64,000 nt of DNA, taken from NCBI RefSeq assembly GCF_000430665.1, contig NZ_AUML01000026.1:1-64000 (forward strand). The letters are read 5' to 3'. The first letter of the stretch is position 1; each line of letters begins with the position of its first letter. Shown here one piece after another: positions 1-8,500 of this stretch. The notes under the pieces were generated by a model. It made no database searches and had not been told where the DNA came from. It saw only the letters and a program-made list of their open reading frames with translations. The translations under genes and the position numbers were made by a program. This DNA comes from Aquimarina muelleri DSM 19832 (GTDB taxonomy: Bacteria; Bacteroidota; Bacteroidia; Flavobacteriales; Flavobacteriaceae).

Positions 1-214
1 TTACGTAAAAAATATAAAAGTGTTTGAAGGTTCTATAGCCACTACAATGGAATAGAACAGTAATGGTTATAATTTCACTAGCAGACATGGTAAACTTCCT
101 ATTTCTTGTCTTTTTTCCTGTAGTAAGCTGTCTTTTCTTTAAAGCAGGGTTAAAAACCTTGCAAAATTCATCAATAGAAAAGAAAATTTCAGTAATTTTA
201 TCTTTAGAAATCAT
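1..214 (-). mobile_element. IS982-family transposase, N-terminal part, cut by window edge
   Basis: On the minus strand an ATG at 214 opens a frame that stays open to base 1 (71 codons, no stop). The product starts MISKDKITEIFF and contains SIDEFCKVF, a basic KKTRNRKF stretch and SASEIITITVLF followed by GYRTFKHFY. This order (short N-terminal 'DEFC' segment, basic stretch, 'SEIITI' helix, 'KHFY') is what I know from the N-terminus of IS982-family transposases. The catalytic DDE part lies outside the window, so completeness cannot be judged. The insertion sequence end should lie between about 215 and 305, but I could not fix the terminal inverted repeat with only one end visible. An opposite-strand frame at 63-287 is a shadow of this gene. 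Confidence 0.75.
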
Positions 215-325
215 AAGCAGAAATTCATTTAAATATTTGAATGTTAGATACTTAAATATAATGTTTTTCTGCTTTTTCTACAAGTAAAAACCCTTTTTTC
301 TTACGTCGAACTCAGGTTGATAGGG

Positions 326-375
326 CCTTTAGCCCAAAAATTATCGCTTATAAGGGTCTGTTTATGGGCTAAAGG
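326..375. repeat. 10-bp inverted repeat, stem-loop
   Basis: CCTTTAGCCC at 326-335 is matched by its exact reverse complement at 366-375, leaving a 30-nt loop. It lies in the gene-free stretch between the IS982 end and aroB. No T-tract follows, so a terminator role is not supported. Confidence 0.6.
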
Positions 376-436
376 GGGGCATAATGACCCTTCGAACCAT
401 CAATGTATCGGCTCGAACTACCTTGGAGTGGGCTCG

Positions 437-478
437 ACCCCATACCTGTAAGGGGGTACCCCCTTACAGGTATGGGGT
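437..478. repeat. Perfect 42-bp GC-rich palindrome
   Basis: Bases 437-478 are a perfect palindrome without a spacer, centred between 457 and 458 on GGTACC. Each arm begins ACCCCATACC and contains a run of five G (left) or five C (right). It is far richer in GC than its surroundings. No T-tract follows on either strand. The rest of 215-745 holds no gene I can support: there are two partial copies of a CGAACT-AGGTT motif (from about 307 and 554) and another stem at 611-686. Confidence 0.9.
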
Positions 479-610
479 AAAAGAGCTAAAGTATTAACCT
501 ACAGGTTCAATTTATCTAAAATAAGTCAGGTTAAGACATCCAAATAGTACCCGAACTAAGGTTAATCCTATTTATGTAGTAAAAAATCTATTACATCTTG
601 TAGCTGCTGT

Positions 611-686
611 AAATACAGACGCTTTGCTTCGTTTTTTAATTTAACCATAGCGATGCGATGCTAAAATCAAGAAAACGTCTGTGTTT
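611..686. repeat. 11-bp inverted repeat downstream of aroB
   Basis: AAATACAGACG at 611-621 pairs with CGTCTGTGTTT at 676-686 (11 pairs, one of them G-U). The loop holds the tandem GCGATGCGATGC. It sits 60 bases beyond the aroB stop and could be a weak end signal or remnant of a small inverted-repeat element. Confidence 0.45.
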
Positions 687-745
687 ATGGCATATTCAAG
701 CTTCATTACGAAGTTCTACTGCATAAAGCGGGGTAATAGTTTTTT

Positions 746-1816
746 TTATAGCGAATTATAATACGCAAAGGAATTAAGAATCAATTCGTCAGAGACAATA
801 CAATTATAGCTAGCTTCTCCAATAGTATTTAATAATACAAAATAGATATTTCCTTTTTCATTCTTTTTGTCATGGATAAGGAGCTCCATAATTTTAGGAT
901 GATCATTAGGATCGATTTCTATTTTTGGAAATGTAGCAAGAATAACATCACTAATATTTTGCAAATCATCTATAGTTAGGGACAATAATTCTACAGAGAT
1001 AAATGCTTCCATTATCATTCCTATAGCAATAGCTTCGCCATGCAAAAGGGTTGGTTTTTCTGGATTAGTGAGATAAAAGGATTCAATAGCATGACCAAGA
1101 GTATGCCCAAAATTAAGGTATTTTCGAACATTTTGTTCTGTAGGATCTTCGGTTACAATTTTATTCTTAATCACTACAGAGTCATAGATCATTTGATCTA
1201 AATCTTCTAGATTAAGTTGCGAAAGATCACTTATTTTTTCCCAATAATTTCTATCTTGAATTAATCCATGTTTTAGCATTTCGGCAAACCCGCTACACAT
1301 TTGATTTACTGGTAACGTATTTAGGTATTCGGTATCGACTAGTACCATTTCAGATTCGCTAATAACTCCCACCATATTCTTTAAATTACCTAGATCTACA
1401 CCTGTTTTTCCTCCAACAGAAGCATCTACCATTGCTAATAAAGAAGTAGGAATATTGATATAGCTAATACCTCTTTTATATGTACAAGCTACAAAACCAC
1501 CAAGATCAGTAATAACACCACCACCAAGGTTGATCATTAATCCTTTTCTGTCTACTCCTAATTCAGAAAGGGCATTCCAGATACCACTACAGGTTTCAAT
1601 ATTTTTGTGAATTTCACCACTTTCGATTTCGATAATTTCAATATCATATTCTTTTTCAATTTTACTCATTAATAAAGATAAACAGTGCTCATGAGTATTG
1701 TTATCTACAAGGATGCATATTTTTGAATGGTTGGCTGTATCTAAATAGGAGTTTAAAGCAGTATAGCATTCTTGACTAAAATATACAACGGAATCTTTTG
1801 AGATTATCGGTTTCAT
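746..1816 (-). CDS. aroB: 3-dehydroquinate synthase
   Basis: Second step of the shikimate pathway in the cytoplasm: NAD- and divalent-metal-dependent cyclisation of DAHP to 3-dehydroquinate. The 356-residue product has normal family length and its landmarks: NAD-binding GGGVITDLGGF (98-108), PTSLLAMVDASVGGKTGVD (123-141), GFAEMLKHG (176-184), FGHTLGHAIE (236-245) and LHGEAIAIGM (258-267). Expected metal ligands are Glu179, His242 and His259, all present. The gene is monocistronic here: downstream is the palindrome-rich stretch, and upstream, divergently, is proline dehydrogenase. The ATG start is the natural one. Confidence 0.96.
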   Translation of the reverse strand: MKPIISKDSVVYFSQECYTALNSYLDTANHSKICILVDNNTHEHCLSLLMSKIEKEYDIEIIEIESGEIHKNIETCSGIWNALSELGVDRKGLMINLGGGVITDLGGFVACTYKRGISYINIPTSLLAMVDASVGGKTGVDLGNLKNMVGVISESEMVLVDTEYLNTLPVNQMCSGFAEMLKHGLIQDRNYWEKISDLSQLNLEDLDQMIYDSVVIKNKIVTEDPTEQNVRKYLNFGHTLGHAIESFYLTNPEKPTLLHGEAIAIGMIMEAFISVELLSLTIDDLQNISDVILATFPKIEIDPNDHPKIMELLIHDKKNEKGNIYFVLLNTIGEASYNCIVSDELILNSFAYYNSL

Positions 1817-1854
1817 AATAATGTAAAATTAACAAGTGCGAAATTAAGCAGAAT

Positions 1855-1888
1855 TTGTAATAAAATAAACCCGCAAGTTCTATATTTG
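1855..1888 (+). promoter_or_regulatory. Bacteroidota-type promoter for proline dehydrogenase
   Basis: TATATTTG at 1881-1888 matches the TAnnTTTG -7 box; a TTG lies at 1855-1857, 23 bases upstream. Transcription would start about 90 bases before the proline dehydrogenase ATG. Confidence 0.55.
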
Positions 1889-1984
1889 CAGATATTATAA
1901 AATAAGTGCTTTTATATTTATAGAAACCTGAGGTATTTCTATAAATATGCTTTAAAAAATGAAGATTCTATAAATTAACTTTTG

Positions 1985-3157
1985 ATGAGACAAAATAAAT
2001 TGTTTGATAATACTGAAACTGCATTTGCTTTAAAAAGTGATTCAGAGTTAGAAAGAGCATACTTTCTGTTTAAAATGATATCTAACGAGCCTTTAGTTAG
2101 AATAGGAACCGCAGTTACAAATTTTGCTATAAAAGCACACTTACCAGTAGAGGGGTTGATTAGAGCTACTGTTTTTGACCATTTTTGTGGTGGAGTTAGT
2201 GAGGAAGATTGTTTATCGGTGGTAGACAAAATGTATGATAAAAAGGTATGTTCTGTATTGGATTATTCTGTAGAGGGTAAGGAAGAAGAAATACAATTTG
2301 ATGCAGTATTAAATAAAACTTTAAAACTATTAGAATTTGCCGATGAAAAAGAAGCAATGCCTTTTGGCGTATTTAAACCAACAGGTTTTGGTCGTTTTTT
2401 AGTTTGGCAAAAGAAAACAGAAGGAATTCCATTAACAGAATCTGAAGAAAAAGAATGGAAACGTATCAAAGAACGGTTTGATATGGTGTGTAAAAAAGCA
2501 TACGATTGTGATGTAGCTTTACTGATAGATGGAGAAGAAAGCTGGATGCAAGATGCAGCAGATGATTTGGTAACCGAAATGATGCGTAAGTATAATAAAG
2601 AAAAACCTATTGTCTATAATACATTACAATTGTATAGACATGATCGTTTAGAGTATTTAAAGAAACTACATGAAGAGGCTAGAGTATACGATTTTAAAAT
2701 AGGTGTTAAGATTGTTCGTGGTGCATATATGGAAAAAGAAAATGAACGAGCTAAAGAAAAAGGATACCCAACACCTATTTGTAAAGATAAGCAGCATACC
2801 GATGAAAATTTTAATGAAACCATGAGATATATTCTTAATAATTTAAATGACATCTCTGTTTTTATAGGTACTCATAACGAAAATAGCAGTTATATAGCAA
2901 TGGAGCTAATGGAAGAATTAGGTATTGCAAAAAATGATTTTAGAGTTTGGTTTGGTCAATTATTTGGTATGAGTGATCATATAAGCTTTAATATGTCTGA
3001 AGCTGGGTATAATGTAGCAAAATACCTTCCTTTTGGCCCTGTTAGAGATGTCATGCCATATTTAATTCGTAGGGCTGAAGAAAATACATCTGTTGCAGGG
3101 CAAACAAGTAGAGAGTTAAATTTACTTTCTCAAGAAAAGAAAAGAAGAAAGTCTTAG
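1985..3157 (+). CDS. Proline dehydrogenase (monofunctional)
   Basis: FAD-dependent oxidation of proline to pyrroline-5-carboxylate, first step of proline catabolism; electrons go to the respiratory quinone pool. The protein (390 residues) is the single-domain PRODH form, not fused to P5C dehydrogenase. Visible landmarks are the beta-strand KIGVKIVRGAYMEKE, the FIGTHNENS segment, and the C-terminal PYLIRRAEENTS whose Arg pair binds the substrate carboxylate in this family. The frame can begin at a TTG at 1982, but ATG 1985 (MRQNKLFDN) directly follows and is preferred. A strong hairpin follows the stop at once. Confidence 0.93.
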   Translation: MRQNKLFDNTETAFALKSDSELERAYFLFKMISNEPLVRIGTAVTNFAIKAHLPVEGLIRATVFDHFCGGVSEEDCLSVVDKMYDKKVCSVLDYSVEGKEEEIQFDAVLNKTLKLLEFADEKEAMPFGVFKPTGFGRFLVWQKKTEGIPLTESEEKEWKRIKERFDMVCKKAYDCDVALLIDGEESWMQDAADDLVTEMMRKYNKEKPIVYNTLQLYRHDRLEYLKKLHEEARVYDFKIGVKIVRGAYMEKENERAKEKGYPTPICKDKQHTDENFNETMRYILNNLNDISVFIGTHNENSSYIAMELMEELGIAKNDFRVWFGQLFGMSDHISFNMSEAGYNVAKYLPFGPVRDVMPYLIRRAEENTSVAGQTSRELNLLSQEKKRRKS

Positions 3158-3198
3158 AAAAATATACGCTCTCCCTTAAAAAGAGAGCGTATATTTTT
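3158..3198 (+). terminator. Intrinsic terminator after proline dehydrogenase
   Basis: Perfect 16-bp stem: arm 3158-3173, 9-nt loop, arm 3183-3198 ending in TTTTT. It starts on the base after the TAG stop. Its A/T-run ends make it usable from both strands. Confidence 0.85.
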
Positions 3199-3252
3199 AA
3201 TCCACATTGTGTGGCGTTTAATTCTCCGAGGCTTGCCTCGAAAACAAATATA
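3193..3252 (+). repeat. Dispersed intergenic repeat, copy A
   Basis: About 60 bases containing CCACATTGTG, TTTAATT, TCCGAGGCTT and TCGAAAACAAA in this order. The same series, with a 2-base gap and several substitutions, is found on the opposite strand at 46699-46756. It overlaps the end of the terminator and contains the small hairpin CGAGGC-TT-GCCTCG. Confidence 0.75.
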
Positions 3253-3298
3253 AAATCTTTATTTTCTTTTCCAGTAAATTGAAACAATGACTGGTATA

Positions 3299-5563
3299 CT
3301 AAAAAGGATACCCGATGGCAAAATTATAAGCAGGTTTTTTAAGATTAAAATCAAATCTTTCTCCTTTTGGTAAAAAAGGTTTTCTTATAGGTATAGCGGC
3401 GTCAAAGCGAATTACAAAGTTTTGAATATCTACTCGTATTCCAGCTCCAGTACCAACTCCAAGTTCACTAATAAAATCAGAAGAAAAAGTACCATTACGT
3501 AAAGCTTCGTTTTCTTTGGTTAACCAAATATTTCCTGCGTCTGCAAATACAGCACCTTTAAAATAAGAAAATAAGGGAAACCGGTATTCAATATTAGCTT
3601 CTAACCTAATATCTCCAACTCTATCAAAAAACTCTCCGGTATCATTATTTTTAGGGACATAACTCCCTGGGCCTAAAGATCTACTTTTAAATGCACGTAC
3701 ACTATATGGCCCTCCAGAAAAATATTGTTTAGAAAAAGGCAAGGTTTCAGAATTACCGTATGGTAGTCCTAATCCTGCAAATAATCTGGTCACAATTCTT
3801 TGGTCTTTACCAATTTTTAAATGGTATCTAAAATCTACATCTACTTTTGCATATTGGGCATATTCTAAACCAAGGAATGTATTAGGTTCTTCACTATTAT
3901 TTTTATCAAAAATGCTTAATGTATTTCCTGCAATATCAATATTAGTATTAAAAAAAATAGGTTTTTTAATACTGTTATCATTTAACTCATTGTATATGAA
4001 TGTGTAAGTAAGTCCTGCTATAAATTTTTGTTGAAAACTATTACTTAAAAAAGGGTTTTCTTTTAGGATAGCATCAAATTCTTGTGTTGTATTAGAAAGA
4101 TTGACATAATTTATATTAATAGGGTTTAACTCATGATAGACAAAACGGTTTGCTTTCCAATTATACCCAAATGAAGTGTTTACTGAAAATAAACTGTACA
4201 ATTTACTTCTATCTAGAAATTCTCCTCCAATACTTATTTTTGTATTTGGAATAGCATATTTAAAATCATTACCAATATTAACAGGAAATAAAACACGAGG
4301 AAAAATAAGATCTCCTTTTACTCCTAATTGAATACTACTTAACCCAGCATTTTCTCCACTAACTATCTGAGTTTCGTAACCTGCTGTTGTAGTTAAGTTA
4401 AAGGTTTCTCCTCCTTTAAATAAATTGCGATTACTATAACGTGCTAATAGGGTAGGGCCAATAAAACTATTGGACTTAGAAACTCCTTGAAGTTCTAATC
4501 GTAAGGCTCTTTTGTTTAGGGGAGAAAGATACACATTAGCATCTATTTTTTTGGGAGTTATTCCATCATTTATACTATCTATTTCTTTATATCTAATGGT
4601 TACAAATTTATAGGTTCCTATAGAAGATAAACGATTACTAGTTAGTTTAGATGTTTTTGGATTATAAAGCTGTCCTTTTTTAAAAAGGATATGAGGGGAT
4701 AATCGTTTTGGCTTAAAAAATACAGTGTCTTGTATAAATTTGGTGTCATTATGTACTATTGTGTCTTTTATAACTCCTTCTGTTTCTAATGAATAATTAG
4801 GGTATACATTAATAGAATTAATACTATACGGAACTATAGATTTTTTTGGCACTTCTTTTTTTAATCGAAGAAAAAGATCGAATTTTTTATTTTTATATCG
4901 ATTGGTATCTGCTTCAAAAATTAAAAAGTCAGCATTAAAGTTATAGTATCCTTTTGATTTTAACTTTCTGTCTATTCTTTCACGTTCTATTTTGAATAAG
5001 GATAGGTCAAACCTATCTCCTTTTTTAATAAGAGATTTATTCATTGTTTCTTTTATATCTCTTTGTATGGCAAAAGGCATACTATCTATTTGATAGGTTT
5101 TTAGTGTATATGGTTTTTTTGTAATTATAGCGTATTCTATTCTAGCAGTCTTATTATTATCGGTGATTTTATAAGATATTTCATTTTTAAAAAAACCTCT
5201 ATTTTTAAGTCTATTGTCTAATAGTTCTTTTGATTTTTCTTTATTAATATTAGATAAATAAACAGGTTTTTCTCCAAATTTTTTATTAAGAAATTTATAT
5301 ATAAAACCAGGTTTTTGTTTTTGAGTTTTATAAAAAAAATAAAGACCAGGTCTAATACCCAATAGGGTAGTATTTGGTTTGGGGTGTATCACTGTTTCTA
5401 ACTCTTCCTTTATTTTATGGATATGGTTTATAGTGTCTTCAGATTTTAGGGTAATCTCGGCACCATCATATAATTTTTCTCCTTGTGGAATAAATTTGTG
5501 AATACTACAGGAATATGTAATACTTATGAATAGTAACAAATAGAGTATTGATGCGTTTTTCAA
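3299..5563 (-). CDS. tamL: TamL-type Omp85-family outer membrane lipoprotein
   Basis: Outer membrane partner of TamB in envelope protein/lipid transport; Bacteroidota carry this lipidated TamA relative (TamL). The 754-residue product begins with a short hydrophobic signal ending in ITYSC, a plausible lipobox with the acylated Cys near residue 19. POTRA-like soluble repeats occupy roughly residues 25-330, and the C-terminal half is an Omp85 beta-barrel, with GGPYSVRAF about 130 residues from the end (the barrel-lumen loop) and a closing strand ending FAIGYPF. It lies 3 bases downstream of the tamB stop on the same strand, so they form one operon. Family membership is clear; naming it TamL rather than another Omp85 rests on the tamB neighbour and lipobox. 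Confidence 0.9.
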   Translation of the reverse strand: MKNASILYLLLFISITYSCSIHKFIPQGEKLYDGAEITLKSEDTINHIHKIKEELETVIHPKPNTTLLGIRPGLYFFYKTQKQKPGFIYKFLNKKFGEKPVYLSNINKEKSKELLDNRLKNRGFFKNEISYKITDNNKTARIEYAIITKKPYTLKTYQIDSMPFAIQRDIKETMNKSLIKKGDRFDLSLFKIERERIDRKLKSKGYYNFNADFLIFEADTNRYKNKKFDLFLRLKKEVPKKSIVPYSINSINVYPNYSLETEGVIKDTIVHNDTKFIQDTVFFKPKRLSPHILFKKGQLYNPKTSKLTSNRLSSIGTYKFVTIRYKEIDSINDGITPKKIDANVYLSPLNKRALRLELQGVSKSNSFIGPTLLARYSNRNLFKGGETFNLTTTAGYETQIVSGENAGLSSIQLGVKGDLIFPRVLFPVNIGNDFKYAIPNTKISIGGEFLDRSKLYSLFSVNTSFGYNWKANRFVYHELNPININYVNLSNTTQEFDAILKENPFLSNSFQQKFIAGLTYTFIYNELNDNSIKKPIFFNTNIDIAGNTLSIFDKNNSEEPNTFLGLEYAQYAKVDVDFRYHLKIGKDQRIVTRLFAGLGLPYGNSETLPFSKQYFSGGPYSVRAFKSRSLGPGSYVPKNNDTGEFFDRVGDIRLEANIEYRFPLFSYFKGAVFADAGNIWLTKENEALRNGTFSSDFISELGVGTGAGIRVDIQNFVIRFDAAIPIRKPFLPKGERFDFNLKKPAYNFAIGYPF

Positions 5564-5566
5564 GAC

Positions 5567-8500
5567 TTAATTATCTTTTTTGTTATTTTGTTTACCTTTT
5601 CTTTCTTGTTCTCTTTTTTTTAATTCTTTTCTAACAGAGGAACTCCATAGTTCTTTAAATTGATTAAACTCTCTGTTAAAAATAAAAGCAATCCCTGTAA
5701 CAATAAGTTGTCCGTCTATTACACTTTCAAATTCATTTTTTCTAAAGCCTTTTAATCTATATCTTCCGTTTTCAGACAATAGATACTCTAAACTAACATT
5801 ACCTATAATAGGGCTAACTTCTTCTGTTGTCTGGCTATTTCCTTCTACATTTACAGTACTTCCTACTTGAGCAATTAAACGATTATTCATAAATTTCTTT
5901 TGTGCATTAATTTCTAGTTCTGTTTTGGTATCGTAAGAGTCTCCTTCATAGGAAGAGTAACTGTTTAACCCAAAATTAAGATCTAAATTAGATTTGCCTA
6001 TAATTTTATCTGTAAAATTATTTAATTGCCCAGCTAATACTTTGTTTACATTATCTCTAGCTAAAGAAGCAACACCTCCATTACTACCATCGTTACCAGA
6101 TTCAGGAAAAAATCTATTTAAAACTAATAAAGAAAATACTTGTTTGTTGCGTTCTTCTTCTTGATTATTTAATTGTTGAATACGACTATATACAGATCCT
6201 CCGAGCAATCCTTGTTCATCTTCGGGCATATCTAAAGCAAAAGATATCTTTGGAGATAGTAATTCACCATTTACATTAAGGTATACCAAAAAGGGCATAT
6301 TTCTACTATAGTTACTAAAATTTTCTGCAGATTTTGATGACGTTTTACTAGCCATTAATGCAGATGCCGAAGTTTCTAAAGTATAGATGGCTCTAACATC
6401 TAGTTCTGCTTCTAGAGGGTCTCCTTTCCAAGTTATAGTACCTCCAGGAGCAATATCAAATTCGCGACTTACCAAATCATAAAGACTTACTTTATATTTT
6501 CCATCCTTTATTTTATACTGTCCGGTTAATGTAGTTCTTCCGTTGGGCTCCATACCAAATAAAAAATCTCCTTCACCAGATACTTGAAGAAAATCATTAT
6601 TTCTTTCATCAATTATTATTTTAAATAAGGATTGTTTACCTACATTTAATCTAGTATCAATATCAAAACCTCTTAAAAAAGAAAAGTCTGATTTGTTTTT
6701 CTCTACACGAGTTAAAATTGCATCGGGATTTTCGCGATTAACAAAAATTACAACACCTTCTTGTTCTTTTATTTCTAATTCTGATTCTGGTATGATAAAA
6801 GTAATATCCGAATTTTCTTCAATATTTATATTTCCTCGTATTTTTGGTACTACAAGATCTCCTTTTATAGAAAGGTTGGTATTGATATTTACTTTTCCGA
6901 AAAATAGATCATTATCTTCTTTGGAGGCATTTATAATTCTAAAATTATTTGCTTTTAAGGATAGATCAAAAATAGGGTTAGATAGTGTTTCTGTTTTTAT
7001 TTTTCCGTCTATGGTAAATTTGTTTTTATTTTCATCTTCAATAGTAAATTGATTTATAGAAATTCCTTTGTTGTCTATATTAATAGTTTCTTCTGGAAAT
7101 ATAAATTTTGTGTTTAGAGTATTGATAATAGCCCCTGTATTGTTAAAATTAAAACTACTATTATATTTAGGAGCAGTAATGCTTCCTTTTATTTTAGCTT
7201 TTCCTGATAGTGTTCCGGTTGTATTAGATATATGTTTTTTTGCAAAACTCTCTACAGTTTTCATATCTAATTTATTCAACACAAAATCTAAATCAATTTT
7301 TGCTCCTTCTTTGGATGCGATATAATCTCCTTGAAGATACATATCTATAGGATTACCTTTTAGTTTGAGATCAAAATCATAGGAAGCATATTCTTTACTT
7401 TTGGCCTTTAAGGTAATATCTCCTAATGGGATTTCGGTAACAGCAAGGTTTTGTATGGAGAGGTCTGCTAGAATACCGGTTTTACCAAATGGCTCTTCTA
7501 TACAGATGTCACCGTTTATTTCTCCAGCTACCAATAGTTGGGTTTCATTTAAGAAATTCGTAAAATGCGAAAGTTTAAATTTTTTAAAATCAATATTAAC
7601 ATGGCTCTTTTTAATATCTGGCCTTTCAGAATTTATGTTTATTTCCTGTTCATTTTTCTTGATAGTAAAATCTTTAAAAAAGATATGTTTGTCTGCAATA
7701 ATAATAGAGTTGTTTTTATGAATTTTCCAAGGAGTTTTATCCAGAATTAAAGAAACTGGGTCTACATGAAAATATAAAGTGTCTTTTGCTATCTCTAATT
7801 CAGATACTACATGTGCAATGGGAGATTCTTTTTTATCAAAAGAATCAAAATTTAAACGTAATTTTTGGTTGGACAAAGTTCCTGCAAATTTGGTTTTATT
7901 AATGGCTATAGGACTAGACTTAATAGAATCCCAACCCATAGTAAACCCTATTTTTTTTTCAGAACCATCTATATTGACCCTAAAGTTATCTAAACTACTT
8001 TGATTATAAGTAATGTTAGGGGCTTTGATATGGGCAGATATAGTATGGTTACTTTCATCAAATTTGGCATACAGGCTAATAGTATCCGAGTTTTTGAGTC
8101 CTTCAGTTAAAACATCACTTAATACAGAGGTTTCTTTAAATGATAGATTTAATTCCATTTTTACAGGACTGGATTGTATCGTATCTATATCTTTAACTAC
8201 TAAATAATTTGCAAAATGTTTTTCTACAGCATTCATTACAGGATTAATACCAGCATTAGCAAAAAGTTTTCCGTTTAAAAAACCGCTTTTTATAGTGAGG
8301 TTTGTTTTTTTATTATTAGTTAGAATATCCAGATTGACATTTTGTAAAGTATAGGGTTCATTTTGGTACACAAAGGTAGCGTTAGAAACATCTGTTTTTA
8401 AAGTGAACTCTTCAGAACTCCCTTCAAATATAGTGTGTAGATCAAATTTTGTTTTGATACTTTTTTTAGTAATGCCTAATTTGTATAGATCTGCTCCAAT

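Noticed and set aside
63..287. Plus-strand 74-codon frame at the left edge
   Set aside because: It is antisense to the IS982 transposase N-terminus, which has recognisable sequence; the plus frame has none.
437..478. Palindrome as an intrinsic terminator of aroB
   Set aside because: It is some 270 bases beyond the aroB stop and has no T-tract on either side.
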